DNA from: Tulasnella sp. 424
Taxonomy: Eukaryota; Basidiomycota; Agaricomycetes; Cantharellales; Tulasnellaceae
NCBI GenBank assembly: GCA_019633425.1
Contig: WSUB01000029.1
Coordinates: 248,001-312,000 of the forward strand
Reading direction: 5' to 3'
Length of the DNA: 64,000 nt
The notes below the pieces were generated by a model. That model ran no database searches. It saw only the letters and a program-made list of their open reading frames with translations, and was not told the origin of the DNA. The position numbers and the translations under genes are program-made. Positions 1-13,878 of the stretch are shown piece after piece (position 1 is the first letter of the stretch; the number at the start of each line of letters is the position of its first letter).

Positions 1-1430
1 GAAGCAGAAATTAGACAAACGTAGAGGCTTAATGGCTAACATGCGTATGAACTTTTAGCATTTCCATTGAACGAGAAGAAAGGGACCGTTGACGTACTGC
101 TCTGGCTCTGGATTAAAGTTGGCGGGAAGTAGGTCTTCTCCTGCACGGGAACGCGGTCTGCGAGCGGAGATATACGAGAAATAGAGTTGCTCCGTCGAGG
201 ACCGTAGGTGGAAGGCAAAGCGCCAGATGAAATGCCAGGGTCTTCGATGTAGTATCCGCCTAGTACAGACCATATACTTATTGGGCTGTCGTCAACTGCC
301 AACGAAGCAAGGATACCGCGCCTCAATGGAGAGTATGCTATCGTCGCAATACCATTTCCCCTGTTTCCGGCAACACCACCAGCGTCTGCCTCAGTGAAAC
401 AGAGCATCGGTCCTTTTGCCATATGCCTCCGATCCCAGACTCGAATTGCTGCGTCCTCTCCGAAACTTGCAAATTTCCAATCATCATAGGGGTCCACGCA
501 GAGACCGCTGTTGAACTTGTTGGGGATTTGAAAGGCCCCGGTGGCAGAGTTGGGTAGCCGTGTGTCAACAACACGGGTGTATTTTCCCCCAGCGCCAACA
601 ATGATAGTGGAAGGAGTGTGGGGAAGAAAAGCAAGCGCGGTGATGGTCTCTCCTATGCCATGTTGGTATATGACTCGGGCGTCAGATCGGTGATCCGAGA
701 TTGATGCCTGTCGCCCTTGAAGGCGGTCTGGTGGACGGGATGAGACCAAATGGTCCTTGCCCGATAAGGGAAGAGACTTTGCGGCAATTTCAATATCCCA
801 AATATTGAGCCCTGCGTCTCCTCTTCCTTTGTCGGCGCCTACGGCAAGGTGATGTGGCTCTTGGGGTGAGAATGCTACCTTGGTTCAACCGGGTTAGAAC
901 GGATAGCTGAGCCTTAGAAACAACGTCAAAAAAACTCACTGCATTGCATGGCCTAACAACACGTGGGACGATGTTGAACACAGGAGGAGTAGCCAAAGAA
1001 TTCGGTCCATCCTGCCCAGATGATGCAGAAGAACCAAATCGAATCAATTGAAGCCTGCCAGCGGTACTTGCGGCAGCAACCAAGTCGTTGTAGGCTGGAT
1101 TGGGTGACCACGCAAGACACTGGAAGTGAACGTGGTCAGTGTGGATAACAGGTTTCCCTAGATCTTTAGAGAGGCATGGTAGCATACTTTGACCACCGAG
1201 GGTTCCTGCCCATGTTGAAACTGATGATTGCCAACAGATTTGATTTCGGCATCCTAGACCACCACACAAATGTTAAGACGTGTCTGATGTAAACAAGGAC
1301 CGCATACTCTGGGAGACCAGTCGTAAAGACCTAAGGAACTGCCGTGACCGTAGAGAAACCGCGTTGATGGTGTACGCGACGGATCCCAGACAACAATCCT
1401 TCGGATAGACTCCCTCTGTCCTACATTCAT
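1..1430 (-). CDS. MIOS/Sea4-like WD40 protein (GATOR2/SEACAT subunit), N-terminal part
   Basis: WD40 protein resembling MIOS (yeast Sea4), a subunit of the GATOR2/SEACAT complex that regulates TORC1 at the vacuole. The reading starts at ATG 1428-1430 (MNVGQRESIRRIVVWDPS) and runs leftward through several short introns. MIOS-like stretches are visible: HFQCLAWSPNPAYNDLVAA, CNAVAFSPQEPHHLAVGADK ending in NIWDI, TIIVGAGGKYTRVVDTR, and a repeat ending in IRVWDRR. This covers about the first six blades. The C-terminal zinc-binding region lies beyond base 1, so the gene is cut by the window edge. The promoter lies between this start and the SLU7 stop at 1803. The WD40 fold is clear. The MIOS assignment rests on the CNA-type blade and is likely but not certain. 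Confidence 0.72.
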
Positions 1431-1802
1431 TGAAATATACCGAGCTTAAATGAACTGTGACGTGGGACTTGCGCAGAACCTTCAGGTATTTGTGTGAGCG
1501 GTGGTAAGGTAAGGAACTTGCAATCGGTCAAGAGGAATGAGTCCCACGCCCTTTCGCAAAGACCCATAAACAGCCCGCATTTCCGGTGCCAGCGACTCTT
1601 ATCCCAACATTACCTTCAACATATTCATCGCGTCAAAAAGGGCGCAGGCGGATAAAGTAGGGAAGCCCTCTTAGTTGGCGCTGGCAGGCCTCAATCCCAG
1701 AAAGGACAAAACTTCACAACCGCGGAGGGATATACAGCAAACGAACCGTCATTAATAGCACACAGACCTGCGAATACAATATACTGTCCGGAACGGCTAA
1801 CA

Positions 1803-3792
1803 TCACACATCCTCCATATCCACATAGTTCGCCATGGGATCCTCGAAGTTTGGCTTGTTTAACCTATAGGCCTCCATCTCTTCTTCCGTCACCGCGAAGC
1901 CGCTGTCGCCCATTGCACCCGTCTTCCTCTTCTTGCTCCTTTCGTCTCCGTCTTCCTCCCACTCGTCCTTCTTTCCACTCTTGCGTTTCTTCTCCTCTTG
2001 AATCGCACGTCGAAGCTTATCTTGGTCGAGCTGAAGAGTCTCAGCCTCGCCAAGCCTTCGTTTACCGGAATGGTCGAACCGTTGCTCGGTGGAGGAAGCG
2101 GTTTCGCCACGCGCTTGCTTGTCGAGGTGTTGCTCGACAAGGGATCGTTGTTCTTCTCGGGGAGGGGAAGAGCGAGAGGCCGATGCGTGGGGTGCCTTGA
2201 GCATGTTTGCCGTAGACGATGCCGCCGCAGCTTCGATACCCGCTTGACCAGTACAATACGACTTGCTGATGGTCGAGTGACAGCAAGCGAAACCCCATTG
2301 GCCAATTTTGCTGTACCATGAGCCCCAAACTGAAGTATGGTTACCGAGATAGACTGCACGGCCAAATTGTCAGACCTCGAAAGAATGACGATAGCATTCA
2401 GAACAATCTTACCATCTTCGTCGTACTTTGACTTGACTTTGGCTGGTTCCAACCCCTTAATGACATTACCCGTTCTGGAGTACTCTACGTACTGCTCCGT
2501 CTGGCCCTGAAGCAGCTCCTTCGGTGCCTTCTCCAGATATTCTTCTCCACCATACTTGGCGAGGATGCTCGTCTTGGTCGTATCCTTAAGTTTTTCCTTC
2601 TTGTCTTGGAACTGACGGTGCAGAATTTCTCCTTGGGTGGGGTTGGCGTTGACGTGCACATCATTGCCGCGTGCGGCGGATTGCCATGCGAAGAGCTGAA
2701 GGCGTTGCATGTCTCGGGCTTCGCCAGAGCCGCGAAGGAAGTTTTCGCCCGCAAAAACAGCCTATGACGAGTTATTTCTTTAGCATTCGTGGCCAAATTT
2801 GGGATCGCGCAATAACTTACATCTTCGCCTTGGCCCTTGTCTGGAGCATCACGCATACTACGAGTCTTTGGATCATAGTAAGCCGAGTCTGGATCCAAGT
2901 TTATGAGGTATTTGGCTGTGTCCTCTCGAATACGGAGATTTCGGACTGTTATTCTCGTCTTGGTGTCCAGCTTTTGTCCAACGGCGTCCGCGGCATCGGC
3001 GTACTTGTCCTCATCCTCCCCTTCGTCGTCGCTGCTTCCAAACTCATCCGCATCGTCCCCCTCCTTCTTCTCCTTCCCGGCTTTAGCCACCTTCTTCACC
3101 ACACTCATATCCGTCGTCGTCTGATTGTCAATCTGCTCTTCTCGCAGCTTCTGCCGAGCCGCTTCCAAAGCCGCATACTCCTCGTAGACCCTCTTGTGTT
3201 CTGATGGGTCGTAGCCATTCCATCGATCTCGTTTTGCGTCGTAGCCCATCTCAAGATCTTGGACGAGCTCATCCGGAGCGATGTTCTTGTTGGTGTACTT
3301 GGCTCCCTTTTTACGTGGACGTTCTAGACAGTCCTGTTTCTTGTGTGTCATCGCACCGCAGTTCTCGCATGCTCCTTTCCGGTACTTTGATGCAGCTGGA
3401 CCCGCAGTTTTGCCTCGATCGTACCATGAATCGATGCTGGCTGTAGATTCGCCCTCTTTGGGCTTGCGCTGATGGCTAAGAGTGGGTTTGCCGGTGTCGA
3501 GGTACCATGGAGCCTGTGAGATGTATTCTATGTGGGGCACCAGTCAGTAAATAGACCGCAGCGGTCACGGAGGCTCAGAGATCTGCTTACGAGGAATATG
3601 CGGATTGATAGCTTTCCCTTCTTCGTCTAGGGCAGCAGGTGCTGTACCAGCTTTACGGGCAGCATCAAGGTCCTTCTGCCGGCGGAATTCCTCTCTTGAA
3701 AGCTTGCCAACGGCTGCAGGGATTATATGTCAACATGTATTCGTTGAAATATAATTGTCTAATGACATACCTGATGAAGAAGCTGTAGCCAT
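1803..3792 (-). CDS. SLU7: Pre-mRNA-splicing factor SLU7
   Basis: Second-step splicing factor that helps select the 3' splice site in the spliceosome. The first exon is tiny (MATASSS, ATG 3790-3792), followed by an intron and an exon carrying the Lys/Arg-rich N-terminus. The CCHC zinc knuckle [14 protein letters not shown] is near 3320-3370 (C-x2-C-x4-H-x4-C). It is followed by the SLU7 signatures [20 protein letters not shown] and [19 protein letters not shown]. An acidic stretch and KK-rich segments follow. The C-terminus is charged and ends in NYVDMEDV. Length is about 580 residues, normal for fungal SLU7. It is divergent from RNASEH2B, with 142 bp between the two start codons. Family assignment is secure; exact exon joins in the C-terminal third are less so. 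Confidence 0.93.
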
Positions 3793-3934
3793 ATTAGTAA
3801 AAGCTGTCCGGCAGCGAGTTATGCGGTCGGTGGTTCAGATTGAAAACATCGACTGTTCACACGCCTTCTTGTCTTGGAAAGCTTTCGTTTGGCTTTAGAC
3901 TGTACTACATCAACGTCGCCAATCTTACTAAGCG
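3793..3934. promoter_or_regulatory. Shared SLU7/RNASEH2B divergent promoter
   Basis: Only 142 bp separate the start codons of SLU7 (minus) and RNASEH2B (plus), so both promoters must lie here or overlap the first exons. I see no clear TATA box. The assignment follows from spacing alone. Confidence 0.45.
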
Positions 3935-5393
3935 ATGACTACTCATATTTGTGTTGCTCCTTCTGGTATGTACCATCTGCTTTTAATGTAAGTGTATTAT
4001 TGATTAACGGCGCGTTCGTTACAGACATCGTGCAATGTTTGTCGGCTCCGTCCACATCTTCCGACGCGACTGGCCAGCGTTTTCTCAGATTACCGCACCC
4101 AAGAACCAGTGATTATCGCATTCAGCTACACTTGGATGCCTTTGCTGACGTTACGCCTTTAGACGTACCTTCCCTCTTCCTCGTATCTGACCAGCCCTCT
4201 TCCTCGAGCTCGAAGACCGCGTCTCCCACCATCCTTGAAGTTCAATCCATATCTCCCGACGCGTCACGATCATGGTTTACAGATGATGATCAAGTCTTGG
4301 GTGGTGAGTTTCTCTCCTTATTATTTGACATCGTACCGCATTCGACTGAACTTGGTTATCTTGAACCCAGACGGGAAACTGCTGGTATTTACTCCCGTCG
4401 ACCCGCTGTTCCTTCTCTTGCCAATCATGTCAGCTGTCGCGCCGGCGGTACGTCGATTGAATGCTTGAAACCTTCGTTCTCCCCGCTGATGCCCTCCGAC
4501 CTTCGTCCACTCAACTAGAACAAGGCTCAGTTTCGTCCGTTGGAAGACATATTCGAAGATGCGGCCGAGAAACTACCCAAGACGTCCATTGAGCAGTATC
4601 CTGATCCAGTTTCGAGCGAAGACATACTATTCTTGGGGCGTTTGGACTGTGTGGTCAAAGCAATGAAGAGGCTGTGCGAAGTCAAAGGTATGTTATTCTT
4701 CCATCCTTAACTGGCATGAGCCGCTCATGGTACCATTGCGCTAATCCTGTGGTTCTAGAAATCACTGAAGATATAACAGTTTATCGATTCTCGCAACCCA
4801 ATCTTCTCTCCGAACTCCAGGCGAAAGTGACGCGCCTTTCGGACCCAACTGCTTATAGCACATTCCGATCTCTAGAGAGAGGTTTGGCGAAGGACGGGCT
4901 TGGAACGGAAACGGGTGAAGAGAAAGAGGATCTCCGAAAAGGTAGGCAGAACGTGCTGTGATGTTCCTTCGAATGAACCCTGACGGCGATCATTTCCAGT
5001 GGCAAGGACGAAAGGGGCATGCGAGACACTGTCACAGTACCTTTCCTCGGAGGTGTATGAAGCCTTGCTGGCGTCGTACGAGTAAGTCTCCGGTTCCCTT
5101 TGTCCCTTGTATTAGTGTTTAATCTTGGTGCTGCTTGTCCGCTTTTTAGCTTCGCCATCCTTGATGCCCATCTCAAGGCCCTGTCAGCAGCTGACGAGGC
5201 GGCTGCTGCAGTGATCACTAACAAAAAAGAGAACGCAGACGACGACGCTGCCAAGTCCAAGGCCAAAGGCGCCAAGAAAGGAGGAAAGAACGGAGGTGCT
5301 TCTAGAGGAGTCCAGCAGTTGGCCAAGGCAAATGTGCAGGGAATGGCGAAGCTGAGTTCGTTTTTTACGAAGAAGGATAAGGCTCCTGCATGA
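3935..5393 (+). CDS. RNASEH2B: Ribonuclease H2 subunit B
   Basis: Non-catalytic subunit of RNase H2, the nuclear complex that removes ribonucleotides from DNA. ATG 3935 opens a short exon (MTTHICVAPS). It splices to a segment reading RFLRLPHPRTSDYRIQL, then the wHTH core (DGKLLVFTPVDPLFLLLPI, EDIFEDAAEKLP, EDILFLGRLDCVVKAMKRLC). The last part is Lys/Ala-rich and ends MAKLSSFFTKKDKAPA. MAKLSSFF fits the M-x-x-h-x-x-F-F PCNA-interacting pattern described for the human subunit, which would place the complex at replication forks. Length is about 380 residues with about five introns. The ORF closes at TGA 5391-5393. Confidence 0.86.
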
Positions 5394-5527
5394 GGACAGA
5401 TGGATGGATTGTAATTGGGGGTAATTGGCTATAACTTATGCATGTTGTATTATTAAAGAAGTGGAGTGGGGATCGAAACGTATTCAAACGCTTCTGATAG
5501 CAAAAGCCGTTATAACACCCAGAAAAT

Positions 5528-5561
5528 GAAAGCGAAAGCGAAAACGAAAACGAAAGCGAAA
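5528..5561 (+). repeat. Imperfect GAAARC hexanucleotide tract
   Basis: About six tandem copies of gaaagc/gaaaac, located just after the RNASEH2B stop and before the converging small membrane-protein gene. It is a simple-sequence tract, probably in a 3' UTR. Confidence 0.8.
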
Positions 5562-5649
5562 GTGGAGGGAAATAGAAATGAGTGGGTATCCAATTGGAAT
5601 CATCACGAACTTCTCGGCGTGACCGACTCCCACCAACGAACCTGCGTGG

Positions 5650-6087
5650 CTATGCTGCGCCTTCTACAACGGGGATATCCGCCGCAGTTGTCTTTTGCTC
5701 GGCGCCGTCGCCGTCTTGGCCAAGTCGAATTGGGCGTTTGGCGCGGTGGTAACTATGATGCCTTCGCGCGTCACGCAACGCACGGCTACCAGGGCTCTCT
5801 CCAAACGCTACGTTGCTCAAGCGGGACTTGACGGCCTCTGAGACGCGCCATTCGGGTAGGTGAGGTGAGGAGATTTCGAGGCGAGCGAAGGAGGATGCAG
5901 AGTATTGATGGTATGCGAGTATGCAAAGTGAGCTGAGAAGAAGAATGAAATGGCACCGTCTGTAAGTGAAATCTAGGCCGTTTGACAGTGAAGAAACCAC
6001 CTCTACGCACATGATAAATAGGACAAGGACTGGTCCGTTCTTCTTTACGTTACGAGGAGCAAGAAATTTCTTTAGGACGTCTGCCAT
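5650..6087 (-). CDS. Small predicted membrane protein, unknown function
   Basis: I do not recognise this gene. From ATG 6085-6087 it reads MADVLKKFLAPRNVKKNGP, then a hydrophobic run. Using a GTGCGT donor at about 6011 and a TTACAG acceptor gives LVLFIIRCHFILLLSSLCIL, one long membrane segment. A basic stretch follows (EWRVSEAVKSRLSNVAFGES), and the frame closes with TTAADIPVVEGAA. Length is about 120-130 residues. An in-frame upstream ATG at 6285 would add another hydrophobic N-terminus, but it would run into the MRI1 promoter. The start is therefore uncertain. The frame stays open and hydrophobic over the expected exon, which favours a real gene. Confidence 0.4.
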   Translation of the reverse strand: MADVLKKFLAPRNVKKNGPVLVLFIMCVEVVSSLSNGLDFTYRRCHFILLLSSLCILAYHQYSASSFARLEISSPHLPEWRVSEAVKSRLSNVAFGESPGSRALRDARRHHSYHRAKRPIRLGQDGDGAEQKTTAADIPVVEGAA

Positions 6088-6416
6088 GGGGGTCAGACGA
6101 ACAGGTGGACTAGGAGAGCAGCTCGAGGTTGTAGTGGTAGGGTGATTAGGGTGATAAAGAGGATATAAGGACTTGATGACGTTGGGGAGATAAAAGAGTG
6201 TGAGGGTGGTAACGACCAAGAATTTAAGAAGTAGGGAACGGACACCGGGGGACGGCAGATGCCAGACCGGCGACGGGCTAACCATAAAATGCCGTACGCG
6301 ATGCGGTGACCTCGATTCTCGTCACCTCCAACGCGGCGCTTCTTCGATCGGGTGTCCTATCCCGACGCGCGCCTTTGCACCATCCCACCACCACTCAGCA
6401 ACCCAGGACACCCTCA

Positions 6417-7906
6417 ATGGCACCTCTAACCTCAATAAGAACTGAAGGAAACAAGATAGAAATTGTTAATCAGCTCCTCTTGCCACATCAGGTCGAATGG
6501 ATACCTATCAACTCTGTGGAAGATGCGTATGATGCCATTAAGACCATGAAGGTGCGAATTTCCGAGGACCTCACTGACTCGATGCTCGCGTCCTACTCGA
6601 CCGCTGATACCTCGATGTTTTTCTGGTCTCATAGATCCGAGGAGCACCAGCTATCGCGAGCTTAGCCGCCTTGTCCATCGCAGCTCACATAAACGAGAAT
6701 CTCGAGTCGTGCACCAAATACGGAATGTGCTTGACGTTCGTCCAGTCAAACGAGGCTCTCATAAATCACCTTCAGCCCAAACTCGACTATCTTTTCACTG
6801 CTCGCCCTACTGCGGTCAATCTGGGAGCCGCGATGCGCCGTCTGTCCAAAGTTTTGCAAAGTGGCAAGGAAAGGGATATCCCTGCGATGGACACGGCTAT
6901 TGAATTCGTTGCAGAGGGACGAAAGATAGCTGACGAGGATGTTGGACGGAACAAGGAGATGGCCAAACACGGTGGAGAGTGGGTATTTGAGCAGGCGAAG
7001 AAAAGAGGGGAGGAGGGTGACAAGGTCAATGTAATGACGGTGTGCAATACCGGCTCCTTGGCTACATCGGGTGAGTAATGGACTCCGGCCAATAAGGTGG
7101 GACCGGAAAGATTAACAATACAGGTCTAACGTAGGATACGGAACGGCTCTGGGCCTAATAACGTACCTCCACGAGACGGGAAAGCTCGAAAGGGCCTTTT
7201 ACACTCAGTCGACGCCATATCATCAGGTTAGTTGGAATTTCCTCAGAGTGTACTCCGATTCGTTTGAACCTAATAACTCTCGATGTTCAGGGGTCACGCC
7301 TCACGTCGTTTGAACTTCAAACCCTGGGTATCCCATCTACGATGCTTTGCGACAGCATGGTGGGATCCTTGTTCCAGCATCGCAAAGTCCACGCCATCGG
7401 TGAGTAACGATTCTTTTTCCTTTTGAAGTAATACTAATGAACATTCTTCTCCACAGCTGTCGGGGCTGACCGAATTGCTCGAAATGGCGACACTGCAAAC
7501 AAGGTTGGGACGTACAACGCTGCGGTACTTGCAGCCAGACACGGTATTCCATTCGTCGTGGTGGCGCCTATTTCCACCGTTGACCTGGATATTGCGGACG
7601 GAACTCAGTAAGTTTGGAGTTTTCGATCTTGAGCCGGTTTTGACAGCACTTGCCCTCCCTAGGATTCCTATTGAACACCGACCAGCCATCGAGGCTCAGT
7701 GTGCTCGCGGGGTGCTGTATCCTCCCACCTCACCACCCACCCTCGCGACAGTGTTGATAACGCCATCTGGGCTAGACGAGCAGAATGGAGTGTATAACCC
7801 AAGCTTCGATGTTACGCCTGCGGATCTGATTAGTGCAATTGTGACGGAGAAGGGCGTGGCCGTACGAGGAGAGGATGGGAAGTTCGATCTTAGTCCAATC
7901 GTTTAG
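6417..7906 (+). CDS. MRI1: Methylthioribose-1-phosphate isomerase
   Basis: Methionine-salvage enzyme that converts 5-methylthioribose-1-phosphate to methylthioribulose-1-phosphate; the fungal protein is cytosolic. ATG 6417 ([19 protein letters not shown]) is followed by YDAIKTMK. An 82-nt intron is then removed to give IRGAPAIA, the conserved substrate loop. Catalytic regions are present: [18 protein letters not shown] with the active-site Cys, and [15 protein letters not shown] with the active-site Asp, followed by [15 protein letters not shown]. Five introns splice cleanly in frame. Length is about 388 residues, as expected for the MtnA family. Related eIF2B subunits lack this Cys/Asp pair, so confusion with them is unlikely. 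Confidence 0.93.
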
Positions 7907-9770
<1,864 letters not shown>

Positions 9771-10177
9771 GCGTTGTTCGTCGGTTGGGTCTTGATTCCT
9801 TTTCCTGTCTTTTGTTTTTTTTCCCCCGTCGTCCTCATCATCCTAGCTACATACTGTCATAGTTACCATCGTTGATATCACTACCATTGTCATATTCTAT
9901 TATCGTGCGCAGTAAATGAGCCAAAGGACGAGTAGCGCAAGATGGGGAGTATTGAAAACGTTATCTCTGAGCTTCGATTGTCGATATATATCGATCTCGT
10001 ATCCTGTCCGAGCTTCTCGTGGGACGTAACCATACCAATTGCGCAGTTCAATTAATCTCCAGATTGTACTCGGGCAGACTACCTACAGGAGCCCTAACGT
10101 CAAAGCTCGCCTCTGACAACAGGCAATCAGGACTTTAAGGACACGTATTGAAACAGAGTGCGCAGTCTTTGAGTCCT
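9771..10177. other. Convergent intergenic region, nothing recognised
   Basis: About 400 bp between the ends of polyubiquitin 1 and the GT49-like gene. It begins with a T/C-rich 3' UTR-like stretch. I see no gene or repeat in it. Confidence 0.6.
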
Positions 10178-11698
10178 TCAGACGACAGGTGGCTCAGGCT
10201 CTAATAACGTGCTTCCCGAGGGGTCGAATGCCTGCAAACGTGAATGCATGCTGAGATCGAAGTCGACAAGGGTGCCGGAGCGGGGAGGCGCCTCACCTTT
10301 TGACACATCTTCTCAATCCAATCTCCACGGGAACCGGGTTTTCGATCAGCCCAGAGGCCCAAAGCTACTTGCTCCCGAGCTGCCATCATACACGCCTCGG
10401 CCTGGTAATTCTGTTTCAAGGTGTTCTGAACGGGATAGAAGAAGTGAAAGGAGCGTGTCCCACCAATTTCTTTTTCGATCTCTCCGCAGACGCAGTATCA
10501 TCAGAACTTGAACCCAATTTCAAGTACTCCAAATCGCCAGCCCTCCCGAAGTGAAGCATGAAAAGCCAAAGGCATTGATCAAAGTCCGAAACCTCGGCAC
10601 CGAACCACCGTTCTGGGCACCAGCGCGTCGCGTTTTGGGGTATGATGATTACCGGGAGGTTTCCTTCTCCATTGTGATAGAACGATACGTCAAATGGAGT
10701 GGATTCTTTAAGGAGTTGCATCGGTGAAGGCTGATGAGTTAGGGTGCCATCGGCAAACAGCGCGACTCGGGATGTTTGAGCGTATAGGCGAGCTAAATTG
10801 AGGCGAGCGTTGGTAGTAATTTGAAGGTTCTCGGTTGAGACGGGTAATGCGTGGATGGAGAGAGCTTTGTGAAGTGCTGGATGAGACGATGAGAGTTTGC
10901 GGAGGCGCGAGATGGCATCCCCATATTCGGAGGAAGAGGGCTGGTGCGGTATCGAGACAGTCAAGGAGATAGGCCCTATTCAAAATAAAGTGCCTGGTAA
11001 AAGAGTAGGAGGATGAATCAGACGACAAATTTGAATACCATTCCAGGCCTCGAGCCATTGTGGAACGAGGGCGATATCCTCTTCCGTAATATGAAGACAA
11101 GCAGTGATATCATCTTTGTTAAAGGAGTCGGACTTTGGGCGAATAAAGTCCAGATGAAGGTCGCTTATACCCGCAAGTGGGTGGATCGTGACTAGCTTTG
11201 AGAGCCTGAAACCGGCAGAGTCGTCCAAGAGCATGTCCAGGGGACGGTCTACCGTATGTCCTAATCCCAAAAGTTGGTTTTCGGAAGAGCTCAAGAGGGA
11301 AGGGACCTACCAGAATGAACATGACGCATAAGATGCTCTAAACTCGGTATATTGTGGAACCATACCAAAAGCCGGATCGAGCAGTAAGTTGCGGAGAAGA
11401 AGACGTAGAGCAACGCGAAAGTCTTGCAGAGGTTCAAGGCCGAGACTGGCCATGATATGCGAGGGTCTCTTGCTCCAGGTCTGGCGCTGCATCTGACGTC
11501 CCAAGTAAAGTCAAAGATGCACCAGGGGTCGCTGGAGGATGCGGGACTGAGAGGTGGTGAATTGAGGTCGATAGATTCAGTCGTTCGATGACGTCCAGTA
11601 AACCGTTTACCGCCTGCCTTCAGTGGAGAGAGCTTACGGTGACCATAAGTCGTTTGCTGGTAGGAGGTCATGGTTGGACGCTGAATGGTCTCGTGCAT
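10178..11698 (-). CDS. Family GT49-like (LARGE-type) glycosyltransferase, DxD motif degenerate
   Basis: Resembles the GT49 glycosyltransferases of agarics and the xylosyl/glucuronyl enzymes LARGE and B4GAT1. Starting at ATG 11696-11698 there is a cytosolic tail of about 85 residues, then one hydrophobic helix (ALLYVFFSATYCSIRLLVWF). This is a type II Golgi topology. The catalytic region reads DDITACLHITEEDIALVP, then across an intron EAWNG/PISLTVSIP, then ARLNLARLYAQTSRVALF. The acceptor-side block RWCPERWFGAEVSDFDQCLW is well kept. Where family members have a DxD-type motif, this protein reads LFADGTLTHQP, so metal binding may be lost. The C-terminus needs a short intron (about 38 nt) to reach NYQAEACMMAAREQ and ends PEPPVV. 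Length is about 430 residues. The family call is by remembered similarity. Confidence 0.6.
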
Positions 11699-11981
11699 TG
11701 CTTGGGAGCTCTTTGAGGGTGCATTTTAGGCTTTGCACGTACATCACTCGATGCAAAGGTAAACCTCCTCAGTCTGAGTGTCAAGAAGAAGTACCCTTCG
11801 ACATTAGCCTGAATGTTCATCCGACACGTCTGTGGCATCGCCAGGAGCTGCTGCGGCGATGGTCAGAAGTAGAATTTGGAATGAATTGCGAAGAGCGCGA
11901 GAAAACGCCGCAGCGAAGCCGCAGTTGCTCCCAAACATTTCCTTTAGGCTCGGAAGATTTGATTTGGATGGACGTGTACAG

Positions 11982-13709
11982 ATGCAACTCTCACTCTTAA
12001 CTCTGAAAGCGGTGAGAGCTTCAAACCCTCAAATATCCTTCAAGCATCCTCTCATCTCCAACCTGCAACATCGACGCTCCTTCCACTCCAATCTGCACCC
12101 TCCCTCCCCATCACCCATCCTACTCTGCTATCGCCCAACCAACCAATCAAGCACTCGGAATTTGCTACGCAACAACTCATCTTCCTACATGCAGCGTCGA
12201 CGGCAAACAACCAATTCCTCAACTACCACCACCTCCACCTCGACTCAAAATGGATCGACGTCACCGAAGCACACGCACTCGCACCGCGAACACGAACACG
12301 AAGACGACCATGACCACAGTCATGAAGGTCACTCACATAGCCACGGAGGAATATTCCACACCCACTCGCACGACCATTCTGCACAGGATGGGCAAGCCGA
12401 GGCAGTCGTGAAATTTATGAGAGGCGAAGGGGTGGACCGAGGGACCAAAGTCACCATTTTGGGACTATTGACAAATGTCGGCCTCACCGCGGTGAAAGGA
12501 GTTGCAGGCTGGTGCGTTCTGCCATTCTCACATCTCGTGGATGTCGAGCGCTCATCCTCAGCCTAGGTGGTTCCACTCCGCGGCTTTACTGGCGGAAGCT
12601 GGGCATTCGTTGTCTGACCTTCTTGCCGACTTTGTGACGCTTGTCTGCTGGAGAACTTCGCGAAAACCTCCGACAGACAATTATCCGTACGGATTTGGCA
12701 AATTTGAAACCTTTGGCACCGCGACTGTAAGCTACAGCGTTGGAGTCTGGGTCATTCTGGCATGCTTATCTACTCTTAAAAAGGTGTCAATACTTCTCAT
12801 CGGTGCAGCCCTCGCAATAGGGCACCATAGTTACTCAACAGTACTTCACGTCATCGAACCTTCAATCCATGCCATGCAAGCCGGACCCGCCCAAGAACTC
12901 CTTAAAACATTTGTGGATTACAATATAACCGCCCTCGATGCCGTCAAAGGCATAATACCACACGCGCATATACACGGAGCCGATCACTCCCACTCCCACG
13001 AAGCATCAGGGGTCGTACATACTGTCGACATCAATGCTGCATGGTTCGCGCTGGCGTCCGTAGCAGTGAAAGAGTGGATTTATCGATTGACAAAGAAGGT
13101 TGCCGACGAGGAGAAGAGTCCAGTACTGGATGCGAACGCTCAGCACCACAGGAGTGATGCGTACTCAAGCGCAGTTGCTTTCGCTGCTATTGTTGGCAGC
13201 TGGGCAGTTCCAGGCCTTCCACTGGATGCTCTTGGGGGTAAGGGTTTATGCCGTGTGTAGTTTGCCAAATTTCTAACATTCGCCGTATACCCTCTTTAGG
13301 AACTCTCATTTCAATCCTCATCTTCCAGCAGGGGTGGGGTTTATTCAAAGGCGCCATGAGAGATTTGACCGATGCTGGTGTCCCAGAGAACACCCGCAGA
13401 GCTTTGCGAAAGATTGTCGACCCACTCATCATCCCGCCTACCTCCGCTTCGACATCCTCATATCCTAACACCAATTCTATATTGGCCATTAGGAACGTAC
13501 GGGCTATTCGCTCGGGCTCCGTCATGTTCGTCGACCTCACCGCTGATGTCTCACCTCTTATGACCGTTCGGGAGGCTCACCACGTTGAAGATCGAATTCG
13601 GAGTGCAATCATGTCAAAAAGGTCCGAAGTTCGAGAAGTTCGCATTCATCTCCACGCCCTCGAAGACGGTCAATTTCCGAAGAAGACGAACGGCAATGGT
13701 CCCTGTTGA
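11982..13709 (+). CDS. Cation diffusion facilitator, MMT1/2-like mitochondrial metal transporter
   Basis: Membrane antiporter of the CDF family, which moves Fe/Zn/Mn-type cations out of the cytosol or between compartments. ATG 11982 gives MQLSLLTLKAVRASNPQISF followed by an Arg/Ser-rich stretch, consistent with a mitochondrial presequence. A His-rich segment (HTHSHREHEHEDDHDHSHEG and on) comes next. Transmembrane helices follow, with the first metal motif AEAGHSLSDLLADF and the second QHHRSDAYSSA (HxxxD pairs), plus DNYPYGFGKFET between them. A second His-rich loop lies at HAHIHGADHSHSHE. The C-terminal cytosolic CDF domain ends NGNGPC. Length is about 535 residues. The presequence and HSLSD context suggest the mitochondrial MMT group rather than vacuolar ZRC1. 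An upstream in-frame ATG at 11859 is possible. Confidence 0.82.
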
Positions 13710-13878
13710 AACTTCGTTCTGTATCATGTCGTTCGCTCCAATTTATCTTCCCCACATCTTGCCCCCTCCTTGAAACGCGACCTCTGCACAGCACATACTT
13801 ATAGAATATAAAAGCTTCATAATGCGTGATAGAAAGCAGGAAGCAAGACGTGCATCGACTGCATTGGCACGAGGATGA

